Below, in pieces: positions 11,893 to 25,170 of a stretch of DNA of 64,000 nt. This DNA comes from Strigops habroptila. Lineage: Eukaryota; Chordata; Aves; Psittaciformes; Psittacidae. The notes beneath the pieces are model-generated. The model searched no databases. It was not told the DNA's origin and saw only the letters and a list, made by a program, of their open reading frames with translations. The stretch is taken from assembly GCF_004027225.2 (NCBI RefSeq), contig NC_044279.2:30110705-30174704 (forward strand), read 5' to 3'. Each line of letters starts with the position of its first letter. Position 1 is the first letter of the stretch. Made by a program: the position numbers and the translations under genes.

Positions 11893-14762
11893 TGAAATCA
11901 TCCATTAATTGACTGTAAACCTAATATGCACTAACCTAATAGAATCTCACTCTGTACCACTAGTTTCAAGCACAGGAAGGAAATCAGATTCTGTCTGTCC
12001 TACTCCTTTCCTGAATGGGTAGGAAAATGGTTACTTCTTGGTGTCCATTCAAAGACAGGAAACACAAAACCTTACTTCAATAGAAAGTGACACCTACTTA
12101 GGCAGCTTGTGGTCTTAGGCACCAAAGAGAAAAAAATGTAACATGAGACGTGCAGCTGGAAATGAATTGGGATGGAATTTGAGGTAGAGGGTTTACACAC
12201 CAGGAAGGGTGCAGGTTTTTGGTAGTGAATGCAATTCATGTTTTCCAGTTTGGCAGTCTTCTATCAGTCTTCTACCTTACAAGGTAATTCTTAGTTTTAG
12301 GTAAATGTACCTATATTTTAGGTATAGGTGCCAAATACATTGAAATCTACAGATATGCAACCACATCCCCTGCAGTCTAGTTTTGGAAAAATACAGATGA
12401 CACCAGTTGTGTTACGGCAGACAATGCTTAGTTCAATGTATACAATTTGTGTTTCATGCACAATGCATATTGCACAGACTGAAATTCTAAGACAGGCAAT
12501 ATACTTAAAAATAAAATTCTCCATAACATCAAAGTAAGGACAATCATGTGTTTCCTACATTGTGTGAATGCATACAGCACCAATCCATTCTAATTACAGA
12601 CCCTATTTTATAGATATAATGATACCAGTAAGGCTAAGTTCTCCTATTCATCAGATTTTGATCTGTGTATATTTTGTTTCAGTATCTGGGGAGGGTGGGT
12701 TGGCTGAGGTAAGATTAAATCTGTATGATTTCAAACATTGTTGTTTCTAGCAGTGGTTTTTAGACAGTTGTCAAAAGTAACATTTATTTATCTTGTGCAT
12801 ACTATTACATACAATATCTTGCCTGTGGCTTAATTTATAATACAACATAAAATACAGCCTTCATATGTAAATCTTGAAACCTTTAAAAAAATTTCATATG
12901 TAAATATTAAATCAGATAAAACATTGTTCCTAGGTTATACTTGATACCTGGTATGGCTTCCTCAAACAATTTTTGGAGAAGAAATTAATGGAAAATGCAA
13001 TGTATACACGAATAACAGATATAAACAACTTTAGAAGAAACTGATTTTGCGAAGAAATCACAGGACAGTTGGAATAGAAATTGTTATTTGTATACAGTAA
13101 CACAGTATCAAGAGGAAAAAAGTGGGCTTTGGTTCCACTGACAATACAACCAGAGACAAAATACCACTTATTCACCTCTTCAAGACATTTGCTTCTGTGC
13201 TTCTGACAGCTTCTCTTGAGTCCCTGCAAGCTGAGGACCTCACAGAAGTTGGGCTCTTTCTTCTTCTTTTAGCAGAGGCTCTTGTCGAGTTGAGTGCTTG
13301 GCAACTTGCTCCCCAGGAGGCATGGGGCACAGTCTCTGCCTCATAGCACAGCACACCGTGGTCCTCCATTGGAAGCAGGAGTGCCCACCCCTCTTGACCC
13401 CAACCAGGCCATTTCAGCAGACCAAAATTTGTGTTTGGCAAGTATCAATACACACTGGAGAACTGTGGTGAGAAAAACTCCATGTGTGGCTTTCAGGTAA
13501 GGGTAGCAATTACTCCCCTGAGGTTTCACTTGTTCTTTTCAGGAGAAGGTATCCAACTGAGTGACCTCAGCTGACCCTTGAGTCAGGCTTACGCTAAAGC
13601 CTTACTCTGCTGCTGATCATGTCACTTTGCCCCACTCTTAAATTGTTGAAAAGACATAGGTCAACCTTAACATAAAGCTGTAATGTCAGTTCCATGGTAG
13701 TAGGCCTTCTATAGAGGTTTAAAAAGGGAGATCTTGCTCTATTATTAGTATGTAATAGAAAGAAGAAAGAATAGAGTAAAATAGAAAAAATAGAATAAAG
13801 GAGGCAAGACAAGCCAAAATAAAATAGACATAATTAGTACAAAGAAAAGAAGTAAACTGTGCTGAACTATGACTTCCTCTTCAGACAGCTCTTCACCCTG
13901 CATTACTAGGTCATGCACAGGAATGATAAAACCAAATAATCCTGTCAGCATCTTCACATGGGAAACCATTCTGGTATGTTTTAAGGTACCTGCTCAATAG
14001 CACACACATTCTGCTCTAAGCATTATAACCTCCTGTTGCAAAGGGAATGAACTCTCTCTAATTGTTTTTTCCATGCCTAATTATCACATTCTGTGTGTCT
14101 GTGACCCATTAAAGAATAATAACCCTGGAGAGAAAGCTGCTATAAATGCATGACAGAATGTGTATATACATATATGCAGTTCAAACACTCACATGTATAA
14201 AGATACACTATTCTTTTACAGTATATATTATGCAATGGGATCCTGATACTGCCAATAGGAAAACTAGCATTTTGCAAATGCTATTTATTTGCCTTTTACA
14301 TTGGAAACAGAGAGATCATGGAATTTATTAGTACCACTTAAACTGCAATCCTCAATGAGGTACTTCTGTTTTCCAAAATCAGCACTAACATGTGCACTTT
14401 GGAATCTTAACTCCTGCTCTGTAAAAAAAAAAAAATCATTGAATCAAAGACTGTGCTGCTGTTATTTAGGAATTCATTTCGAAAGATAATGTATGGAAAA
14501 CACAATATAAAGAGAGCAGGGTGAGGTAAGAAGCAGCATTCTCTATGGCACTATTCTGTTCTAATTCTGTTGTCAGTATGGCACATCAAGAAGTTTTCTC
14601 TGTATTTGTATTTTCTGTATGCAGCTCCCCACTGGTTACCTGGCTTTGGCTAATTGTAACATCAGTGGAATAGAGTTCTTTACTTTGTGTATAGCAGTTG
14701 AGGATTAATTAAAAATAGTTTCTAAGCAATGACTCATTTCTGAGTGGGCCTCGTGGTGAGTG

Positions 14763-14809
14763 TCCTGACAGAGCCCACTCAGTGGGCCTCTGGGTGGGCT
14801 CTGTCAGGA
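14763..14809. repeat. perfect 16-bp inverted repeat with 15-nt loop
   Basis: The left arm tcctgacagagcccac (14763-14778) is exactly complementary to the right arm gtgggctctgtcagga (14794-14809), separated by a 15-nt spacer. The related string gagtgggcct occurs just upstream near 14743. It could form a GC-rich hairpin in RNA, or be the trace of a local inversion-duplication. No surrounding transcript is evident. Confidence 0.85.
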
Positions 14810-16748
14810 AAGAAGAGGGTGTCACCATCCCTGAAAAGATCATCTTATCATGCTGGGACTCTGAATACCAATGTGCCTGGGCAGAGGCAGAATGACTGGT
14901 GAGCTTGGTCATTTAATTCCTCTTCCTGCACCAGGAATATGAGTTGCTAGTGCAGCAGAAACTTTTCCTCCTTTGCAATAATACCACCATAATTTTGAAT
15001 GACAAGTGGAAACGATAATACTGCTACAAATCTCTCTGGGTTATTTAACGGCACTAATCAGAAAATAGCTTTCAATGGCTGTTGCATTCCTAAAGTGCTT
15101 TTTGCCATTTATCCTGGGAGCAGCTGTCATTACCTCTTGTTAGCAGAAAGCCTACACAAATTGGGTCTTTAAGGAAGCCAAGGTCATGCTCGGTCTGATC
15201 TCTCTTCTGGCAGTCCCAGAGCTGTGCATATGTGTGCTGAGCAGACGCTTCTCCTCTTACTTCTTCCCTTAAGTATACCACAAAACACCTAGCTTCACTG
15301 AACAGGAAAGCTTTTTAGTAGGTAAGTATTATCAAAGGGCCAGATGCTGTGCACCTACTTTCTGGAGGGTCTGTTCCCATGCATTGGACCTGCACACAGG
15401 CTGCTTGCAAGTTTTCCTTGCGTTGCCCACACAATAGCAGGAGGCAATGACAACCAGTGAAACATAACAACATAAAGCAAGCAAACAGGGTACCAGTAGA
15501 AATCTTACACTGCACAAGACAATGTGCCTACATTTGTATTTTGAGTAGTTTTAGCAAAGAAGAGGAACCTCCCTATGTGATCTTAGTATTTTAAATATGA
15601 GTAGAGGCATATTTAACAAATGAAACATTTAATAGGTTCATGAAAAAACATGGGAATTTGCTGTGAACCAGACTGAAACACTTTATAATAATCTTTATGG
15701 ATCTTTTTATATATGCTGTTCTCCAGGTACAGTTCAAGATTTATCTCCACTTTAATTTTAAATCCTTTATTTTAAGGGAGGCAAGTGACCTCCCTAGGGT
15801 AAAAAGAAGAAAATCCCATCTGCTCTTTGGGTTATAAACCTTCAACACTGCCACTCACTTCCTTACAAAAACATTTCCAGAATGTAGCTGTGTTAGTAAT
15901 TTGATATCAGCTTTTTTTAAGATGAACTTTTCATGTAAAACTCCAATAAAACTGAATGATGTTTTCTTGCAAAGCTTCCAAGTCAGAGAAGAAGTAGGCT
16001 TAGGAAATAAACTTTGGTAGTTAATTTAGGGCCAATTCAAGGGACAATCACTCACTTTGGAGGTTCATGGTCAATCCAAAATTTATTATTTTAGCTTCGG
16101 GATGACTCTAAAACCCAGTCAGGAGAGCAAGTTTGACAAGTGCATCAGATCTGTATTCCTGATTCAAATTGAAACAGAGATATATTACTCCTTTGTGTAG
16201 TAAAACTGGATTCTCAGGGATATTTCCGTAAGTACCTTACTCTTTGGGCACCTGGATTCACTATTGCTGTGCCATGGAGGTTCTGGAGGACCTTATCCTG
16301 CTGTTACCATCTTACACAGGCCACTAAGCACAGCAAGACCTATATTTTCATCATTCATCATGCAGAAAACAGTTGAAGCAACAACATTGCTTAATAAATC
16401 ACCTGAAGATCCAGTGCAAGGCAAAGCAGGAGGGCCTTTAAGCAAGATAAAATCCCTGGATGTCATCAGTAGGACCTATCCTACTTTTCGGGAATGCTTT
16501 AAACAGTAAATTCTTAGATGTTACTGGTCTCCCTCTCTCCCTTTCCACTACCGAGACAAAAAATGGTCTTAAGTAGCTAGGTCCAAGAGACGACATGAAC
16601 AGAAATGGTAATTGGTACGAGTGGTTTGGCAGATGTCCATATGCTACAGTATTGTCTGCAAACTCATGATATTCTATCTATTTGTACATGTGAATGCATC
16701 TTAGGCTCTACGAAAACCTGTGATTTGTTTTCTGTGTGAAAATTTATT

Positions 16749-16783
16749 GGTGGGGTTTTTCTTGTTTGGTTTTTTGTTGGTGG

Positions 16784-16814
<31 letters not shown>

Positions 16815-16837
16815 GTTTTTGTTTGGTTTGGTTTTTT
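16749..16837. repeat. T/G-rich low-complexity tract with 29-base T run
   Basis: Repeated GGTGGGGTTTTT-like blocks lead into an uninterrupted run of 29 T (16786-16814), followed by GTTTTTGTTTGG units. It encodes only poly-Lys/Phe shadow frames. It could be the antisense A-tail of an old retroposon, but no retroposon body was recognised beside it. Confidence 0.85.
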
Positions 16838-19800
16838 TCCTAGCACTAAAATTAGAGATTTTCCTGGTTTCCATAGTAAGCCTTTTATTCAGTCTGGCAT
16901 GCTGCCTGGCTGAGACTGTTTGGAAGGTATGGGACAACCATGGATTTGGCAGATCTCTTTATGACTGTGGCCTGAGTGATTAATCATGTGGAGTGGTCAT
17001 TTGGTGAGACTGGGAAGCCTTTCACAATCAATGGATCTGGGCCAGGCTGGAGGAAGCAGAAACTAAGGAGGAATCAGATATGATTGATTTGAAATACCAC
17101 ATTATGAGTTAGGAGATTATGATGCTAGTGACAAATTCCTCCTTCTCCTCAAGCATTTGCTAGCATTTCTACATCAGGAGAAAGAGCAGTGAATGGCAAG
17201 TTACCACTGTTTTATAGACATGGCCTCTGATCTTCCTTATGAGGAAGGAAACTTCCATAAGGCTATCTGTAGTACTTGTACCAGTGCTACAGCAAAGGGA
17301 TAGATCAGCAAAGAAACCATACCTGTATATAAGTACATGCTCTCCCATACACGGATCGATTAGCCCAGAGTATAACTTGCCTCTGACTAAGCAGTTTCAA
17401 AGCCAGGTGTCAGAGTGAAGGTTTCTGATGCTTGCCTGGCGTGAAGGAACATCCAGCAGCAGAGAACTGAAGGAACATTCAGCTCCACCTTGGCATCTGG
17501 GGAGCGATGGGGGAGCGCACACTTAGAGAGATGCCAGGCCTTTGTCACCTGGAAGCCCACATAGCAAAACCAGCATGTTTGACCACTCTGTGGCACCCTA
17601 TGTGGTGCCTGTGGAGCTGGAAGTTGCTGCCCAAACCAGAATGCAAAAGGACACAGATAGACTGGTCAAGTCAAACACACCCATAAAACAATCACAGAGG
17701 CAATATGAGAGCAGTAAAGAGGGATTAGGGAAATAAGACATGTTGAACATTCAAATCCATGTTAATTGGCATGGATAACCCACAAGCTCCTATGCTATTT
17801 TGCAGGTCATATCTCGCCATGACCAAGGGCTGAGCCTGTGCTGCTTTTCACTGCTCAGAGCCCTGGCTTTGGTATTATCTCTACTAATCATCCACATAAT
17901 TTTTGTAGTGTATTTACAGCACTCCTATGCTCATCACCACTATAAGCGCATACTCCAAATGTTCCTGGCCTGCCTCTCCTTCCATTTCTCATGTCTAAAT
18001 CTAGCCTCTTAATTCCATCCAGTAAATCTTCTTGTTTCAATATCAAGCACCTAAAGCAGAGTTTGGCTTTTGACATATTTCTTTCCTTAGAGGGCTTCTT
18101 CTCCAAAGCAAAGTCTATTACCCCTGACCAAAGCCACAGGCCATCATTCCACACTGATAGGCCATATAATAGCATATCCCCTCCCAGACCAGCTCCCACA
18201 TCAGGGCTTTCCTCAAAACCAGCAACAGGTATGGTGGGCAGGAAAACTGAGTCTGGTTCCCTTTAATCTAAGTAAGTCAGAGTGCTCCCACAATGTAGTG
18301 AGGGAAAGCTAGTTTTTGAGACTTTCTGTATTCACCTCTTTCTGCAAACAACAGCATGCCAGACGAATAAGAGCTGAGTTGGGTACGTATCCAATAGCTG
18401 AGCAGTTGAATAAGTAAATAACACTGCACATGCTTGCAAACATCTCTCTATCATTGCAAACAAATCCTACCTACAGAAGATCAGCACTCCCTCATGCCTA
18501 AGCACTGTGCCTTTCTCTATAGTAGTTTAGGACTCTGCTCGTCAAAATGACCAGCTTTCTTATCTCAGCAGCAGATGTCTCCGTGAGGATCCTGTATGGT
18601 GAAGTTAGGCAGATAATTTCACCCAGGAGTACAACACCTAAATACCTTTAAGGATCTATTCCTGAAGATCAACATCAAACATGGCTGCGAGCAAAGGAAT
18701 TACATTTGAAACCCTGGTTTGGAAAAAAAATTAAGATATTTTCATGTAAATCAGTATATAATTGGTCCAACCGATAACGTATTTTGGGGACACAAGTGAC
18801 AGGCATACATCAGCAGCTGTCACACACTCTTATGTTCAGCCTCCTTTCCCCAAACAGCTTCACTCTGCTAACCACTGTGCAATGTCAGAGCTGTCTGAAA
18901 ATACATCTCCTGAATATAACAAGCAGATACATGAAAAGATCAGCCTCAGTGGATGATATTTTCTTTGTCACTGCTTTTATTTGTGAAAATTCTTAGCTTT
19001 TAAACTCTGTACAGACTCTGTGACCTGGAAGCAGAGGAAAGACGGTGGTGGAGTAGGTCAACTTTCCTGTTAACTGCTTTTAAGAAAAAGTTCTAGTGCT
19101 TATTGAACTGATGAAGTCTGGTCGCCTACGCTTTTTTTATCTGGTGGTTGGCTGCAAACCCTGATTAAAGCCTCTCCCAGGGAAGGGTACTTATAAGAGC
19201 TCTCTCCAGAGTGGGTTCTTTAATATATTGAGCTCATGCTTCAGTCTTTCCTTTAGTCAGGGCACTTTAAGAGTCTCCAATCTGGCTGGCTATTTCCACA
19301 GAATTTAGAAGAATATAATTATCTTTGAATTCATTTGATTTGTCTTTAAGTCATCCAACAAAATCAGAAGTTACTGTTGGCAAGAGAGAAGCACAGTGTG
19401 ATTATAGAAGAGGCTGGCCATAAACAACTGCAGGCCTTCCCTCCTTCCCTCTCATGCCTGCACAAACACACACACACACACACAAAGAGGGAAGAAAATG
19501 TGTAAAAATGCCTTAACATACGTGAGGAGGGAAATGAACCCTGGTAGGGCAGGCCTTCCCCCATCTGTACTCTCACCCCTGAATTCCAGTAGTTTCTGAA
19601 GATCTTCCTACCAACATGCAGACTGATAGGAATTGCTTCTGCTGCTGCTTCCCACCCAGTGACTTCCTCCCTGCTGCCCTCGAGTGATGGAAGCATCCTC
19701 ACTGCAAACAAGACATCCACTGCTACCATTGCTGGAGCAACCTCAGCTACAACCAGCATCATCAAACCCTCAAGGCCAGACCCAAGCTGAAGGATCCTCC

Positions 19801-20843
19801 TGTCAGGAAAAATCCACTGTGACTTGGGGGAACACAAAGAGGATTGCAGAAAGCTTCTCTGTATCTTCGCTTGTTTCTTGCTGGTCTGTGTCATCTGAGC
19901 TTTGTGCGGAGAGAGAAGTGGAATTAATTTTTTTAAATCAGATCTTTTCTCAGCATAAAAATAGGTCAAGCACAAATCTAAAGCATGTTCCTTCAATGCA
20001 TTTTCTGCCATAAATCTAGCTGCTGTTCCACTGCTGCTGCAGTGTCTACTAATCTATTCAATCTCTTTATAGCATGGGATTTCATTACAGTCCCTTTAGT
20101 AATTACTCGCAAGTTTTAGAGTTCTATCACCATCCAGTGGTGAAACATTAAAAATGCTGCTTTCCTGGAATTTCAGTCTTTCAGACTTTTTGCAAAGCAT
20201 GAAACACATTATGTCCAGATTTTAAATTGCACAATTAGTAACTGGATAATTACGTTGAAAGACCCTATATGAGACCTAAAAATGCCCATTCAATCTGCAA
20301 CAAAATGTGGTGGTTTTTATCATAAAAATCTCACCGGCAAATGCTGTGTTTTAATTCTTATTCTCCTTCAGTTTTCAACTTTGTTTTGAAAGCTGGCATT
20401 CTTCTGCCAATATAAGTGTGTTTGGACACAAGAAAGCAGAGCGTCACCCACCCTCCTCTCCCATTTCTCCTCCAGTTTAATACAGCTACATCAATAACCT
20501 TTTTGCTAAGGTAAGAGATGAGCACTTCTGGCAGTTCACCTTTTTCAGACGTGGCAGCAGCAGAGCACCACTATGGAGAGCGTGGAGTTTGCCAGCAGAG
20601 ACTCAGTAATTAGTTAAGCTCCTGGTTCATTGCCTTTCTTATGCCATGTTGATTTTAGCTGCCACGGACAGAAAAGAATAAAATGCAGGCACAGTCAGTT
20701 GTCAGTACCCAAAGGCATGCCACGTTTATTCCTCACTGTAGCAGCTTGTGCTTTAAGTCTTTCAGAGACAGGATGCCCTAGCTTGGCTCTTACCTTGCCC
20801 TCTAGGAACATATTCTTGTTTTCCCTTCTCTTTGTTTTTGGCC

Positions 20844-21487
20844 TGTGAGGAACATAGGAGTGATTTGTGTCAACAAATAGGAAATCTTAGTGATTATTAT
20901 GTGTAAAAGAATATGATAGATGTCCCTGTCGACATCACAGTAAGAGGGAAAAAGGGATAAGGGAATAATTCCTTGGTTAATCACACAATTGCTGAAAGAA
21001 GTGTTTTGTTCCTTGTTTGGTTGCTTAAATGCTTTTAGGGGGTTAGGAATGTGTTCTGTTGTTGAATGTTGTGGAACCTAACCATATAAAGTGGAATGTG
21101 TGAGGGCTAAGATGGCGATAAGACTCGTGATGGACATCTGTAATGTATGTAGTTTCTATGTTTGCAAGGTTTTTTTGCAAGGTCGTTTGGCAGGCATTGC
21201 AGCATACCAGCCTGAAAACGGTTGGGCCGGTTTTGTTGCTAGCCGAAGCAGGAGAAGTTCAGGACACGCCTACCCCTGGAAGGCCGCTGCTAGCCGAGGC
21301 GGGAAAAGTCTGAAGCGGGAAAGTTTGAGACACGCCTATCCCCGAAAGATATATAAGCCAGGAGCGGGAACTATGGGGTGTGCATCTTGGTAGGCAGAGA
21401 CTCCCGGCGCACCCAGCGCTGTTTGCTTGCCTTTATTTATTTAATAAATTCTAAAAATCCTATTTGGAACTCGACTAATTTATAACA
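20844..21487 (+). mobile_element. probable solo LTR of an endogenous retrovirus (644 bp)
   Basis: The segment starts TGTGAGGAAC and ends TTTATAACA (TGT...ACA). It is flanked by ggcc on both sides (20840-20843 and 21488-21491), consistent with a 4-bp target duplication. The internal signals sit in LTR order: a partly duplicated U3 block (GCTAGCCGA at 21238 and 21289; GACACGCCTA at 21263 and 21329), TATATAA at 21350-21356, a GC-rich R-like stretch (about 21380-21420) and AATAAA at 21443-21448. CpG dinucleotides are still frequent, suggesting it is younger than the old LINE fragments. No gag/pol/env sequence adjoins it. The 4-bp duplication points to a gammaretrovirus-like class, by inference; the family is unknown. 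Confidence 0.7.
21350..21356 (+). promoter_or_regulatory. TATA box of the LTR promoter
   Basis: TATATAA is followed about 90 bp later by AATAAA (21443-21448), the usual spacing of the LTR promoter and polyadenylation signal. It could still act as an alternative promoter on the plus strand, but no downstream exon was recognised. Confidence 0.6.
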
Positions 21488-21491
21488 GGCC

Positions 21492-24400
21492 TAGCCTCAG
21501 CAAACATTTGGTCACAGATTTTCCTCACAGAGAAAATTAAAAATCATGCTGTCTCAGTACAGCAACAGCAACTTTATCAAAAAATGGTGTGAAAGGTTAA
21601 TTCAGACAATAAATGGCCTGTGCCAGGCTCTCAGCAATGTTACATTGACCTGCTTTTTGTTTTGTTTTGTTTTCCCTAATTGCTTTCAAGTATGCCAAGG
21701 TCTGGCTGATCTCCAGGAGCAGAAAAACAGTGCAACTCCCTTTCTAACCTATCTCCTTGGACTATGCTCAAGGCAGTGCTGGCACAGTTCAGACTGAGGG
21801 TCTTTACAGTCTGAGGATGCTGCTGATGCCTGGGCAGATGCACTGTATGTTCTGCATGTACGTGAAGGTGAATCTTGAAGTGTGCATCTGCTGCATGGGA
21901 TTGAGAAGAAATCCATTTTTTCAGTGTTACCTTTCAGCATTCTAGATCCATGCATGGTCCATTGTCTTTTGAAAGTATGATAGCTCTGAAATTGATAAAA
22001 AGAGTTGGCAGTAAAGCTGTGCCTGAGATGTTTGAAGAGTTTGCTGCTGAACAATCAGTTGCTATTCCCACCAGCTGCCAGGTCATACCCTTGATTCCAG
22101 AAAGTTTTGAAATTGGTCTTGCCAGAAAGTTCAGGAGCGTTTGGACCACTTCCTTGTTTTGGATCAGTTCCTAGGTTACAGCCTTAGCAAACAACTCTAT
22201 TCTTTTAAATGGACCTTCTAAACTGAACAGGATTGGCAAGCTACTAGGAGGACACAGAGTTATGTATGCAAATATGCTGAGAATCTAGTTTTAATCTCTC
22301 ATTGGGCCAGGGTGCAAATCTGGAGGTACTGAGGATAATTCTCCTTTCATTGTCGAAGTGCTAAGGAAAGCTATGAATTTTTATAAAAGGAAATCTACCT
22401 CTCTTAGGAAAAGCATCAGTTTATAATAAAACTAAGAATTAAACAATCTTCCTTTTTATTTCACACAGATTTCTCTAAAATAGATAATACAGTTCTTCAA
22501 AGAGACATGACCTTTTGAAAAAGATTTCTCCAAGTCTCTGGGACTTTTCTGTACCTATTCCCAGCCAGCTGTACACCCACATACAACACCTTCCACCCTC
22601 AGGCTCCACTGCCAAGGAAAGCGTTCAGGCTGGAGTTGGCTGGTTTTGCAGGCTCTTTATAGAAGACACAAGATGCTGAAGGACATCAGCATACCTCTGA
22701 ACAGCCAGATGACGGCACCTGAGAGCAGAGTCCTCTGCTCTGGAGAGGTTCTGGTAGCCCAATTATAGTGCTACTGGAGCAAACTTGCCCTTAGTTTGGG
22801 GCTCCTGCCCCTGCTGCTATTTATGTGGACCCCACATGAACTGTACTGACTAAAAAGTATGCCTCTTTTTTCACTAAGACAATCAGAAAGGAGACAAAAT
22901 TACTATCCTTGCCATTCAAGGACAAAAGTATGGTGCCAAAGAGGTGGTTTAACTATTAATTAATCTGAGAGGTACCGGCAAGTGCAGGTAGAAGGCAAAC
23001 TTCTTCCTAAAGTTTGTATTCAGCAGGGACTTGATGTCAGGCTCTTAATCATTACATTTACTGCCATCCTCACCTCCATTTTTCATCTTCTTTAACAGAT
23101 GCATTCTCCTAAAACCTTGCAGCAAGAGATACTTGTAATCACCTACCTGCATTTCCAGACGATTACAGTGTTCATAAAGGTATACACTCCTGTTGATGAG
23201 ACAGAGACTGAGTATGATATTCAGCTGATTTATCAGTTCCCAACCTTGCTCCCCTGACTTACAAATCTTCTGGCTCCATCAACCCGCCATGACCTCGAGA
23301 GAATGAGAGTTCTCCGCCATACTTTACACAGAAGTAACTCTGGCCAATTTACAATGCCCTTGAGATAAGGCCCTGAACTGCCCAACCTCCCACATAAGTC
23401 ATTCATTGTATTTAAATCCTCCATTACATGGAATTATTCATGTACCCTTTGTCCAAGGAAAGAAAAATTAGATCATAGAAATTTTTTGATGGAAGTCTTC
23501 CTCTATTAAACAAAAAAAAGTCAAGGCAACTATCACCCATTTCTTCACTCTGATTGAACAGTTTCAAGACACCCACAGTTACTTATAGTGCTATCACCAA
23601 CCTTGCAAGGCTTTTCTTCAATTGTACCAGTCTTCTTCTGAGTAACCAGCAAAACTGTCAGTGGCCACGAATCACTGGATCGTTGCCTAGTTTTGTTTCT
23701 CAGTCATCTCTCTTGCTCATGGCTGTAAATAGTTCCAGGCTCAAGGATAAGAAGAGTCAAAGATTTTACATACCTACCCCCAGCACGCAGGCACTGTTGG
23801 GTGTCACTCTTTCCAGCCAGCCTCCTAATCCCTGCTAAGGAACCCCTCTAGAAGCCATTGTTGACTTTTTTCTTCTCCTAGTCCAAATGAAGAGTTTGAG
23901 GTTGAGTTTTTTAAAAGGGTAGTAAAGAGCAAGCAGTAGCACCCTGAATGAACTTCCAATGAATCTCTCCCTTGGAGCTGGCTGCATATCTAAAGCAAAG
24001 TTCGCTGTCTGACTTCCAGGTCTCTACCGTGTCACTGTGCTGAGCAAAAACATTCTGAGCCCTTCCAGCATATCATTAGCTACAGGGCTGGTAAACATTG
24101 ACTTCTCTCCTATGCCTAGAGGATTAACTTCTTGCAATTGCAGCTTGTGGTAAGTAACTGAAACTTGAGGGGAAAAAAATTTGTTGTCAGAAATCCTTCC
24201 TGACACAGAATTATCACACCATGAGCTGGGATTTCTCCAGCCCTGTTTCAGCATTCCCACTAATTCTGGATAGCAAGGAGGACACTCTCCATATCTGACA
24301 GCTATGCATGGCTGTATCTGTGCTTATAGCTCTGCAACACAGAGGTCTAGACTCGGAAAGTACAGGGTTGCACAGTAACTAGAAGACCTGACAGCAACCA

Positions 24401-24769
24401 CAAGGTACTCTGTGCATGTGTGTGCATGTATGAGTTTGTATAAGAGCAAGCAAAAAAGAGGGGACACCCGCAGATGTCCCAGAATGATAACCAGCTTTAT
24501 AAAACTAACCAAGTAGAAGTGAAGATCAATTAGAAAAGGGGATCTGAATCTGGGGTATCTTTTCTGAGATTTTTTAATCCATATATTTGGCTTCTTTCTC
24601 TTGCATGGAGAAGTGCTTATTTTCTTTACTTTCCTGGAACTAACTGGTCCTTGTAGTCCAAAAGGCAGGGCACAGTCAATTCCTTTTCATTACCTCATTA
24701 TCACTGATGATTCTGTAGGCCTCTGCATATCTAACTCATAGCCACTTCTCTCAAGGGTGGAGTGCTAAT
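21492..24769. other. intergenic, no gene recognised
   Basis: Short open frames only (up to 101 codons, on both strands around 21.75-22.17 kb). I could match none to a protein family, and they lack splice context. Confidence 0.6.
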
Positions 24770-25170
24770 CTGTTCAGTCAACCCTCATATGCAAGCCCTT
24801 CCACCTAATTATCCTTGCTGCCATTTTCCAAATCGCTTCCAGTTCTAACATAGCATCTATAAGGAGATGAGAACTGACCACAGTAGTCAAGGGATAGGTA
24901 AACCATAGATTTATATGGTGGCATATAAATTGCGTTCTCTTCGTTGTTCACTCCTTCCTAAAATCTGGTTTGCTTTGCTCATTGCTCCTAAGCACAGAGC
25001 TGGTACTTTCCTGGACTTATTCTCTACGATGTCATGGTCCTGTTAATGCTAATGGTGAAATCTAGGCCTATTGTTTTTCATTTTACCCTATGAACATCAT
25101 CTTATGTTCCTCTACTTTGAATTTCATTTGACACTTTATTGTTCGATCATTCAAGCTTCTCAAAAGTTTC
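24770..25170 (-). repeat. ancient amniote CR1/L3-like LINE fragment
   Basis: The order of motifs follows the complementary strand of the old CR1-type repeat shared by birds, turtles and crocodilians: 'actgaccacagtagtcaaggg', 'aaaccatagatttatatggtggcata', then a CTCATTGCT-type stretch, 'gatgtcatggtcctgtta', and 'tttgaatttcatttgacac..ttattgttcgatcattcaa'. The match is from memory and moderately diverged. The copy has no coding potential left. Confidence 0.5.

Larger units (their letters stand above)
11893..20839. other. gene desert; no gene recognised
   Basis: About 9 kb without a recognisable exon. It contains a purine-rich AATAG/AAAG-type stretch (13750-13850), the inverted repeat at 14763-14809, the T-tract at 16749-16837, a short (CA)n at 19467-19484, and a 215-codon open frame on the minus strand (19364-20011) that has no family resemblance and reads through the CA repeat. 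None of these supports a gene call. Confidence 0.6.

Noticed and set aside
21950-22174. 74-codon plus-strand frame (HGPLSFESMIALKL...) considered as a pseudogene piece
   Set aside because: It reads like protein but I could match it to no family. It is too short to support a call without a search.
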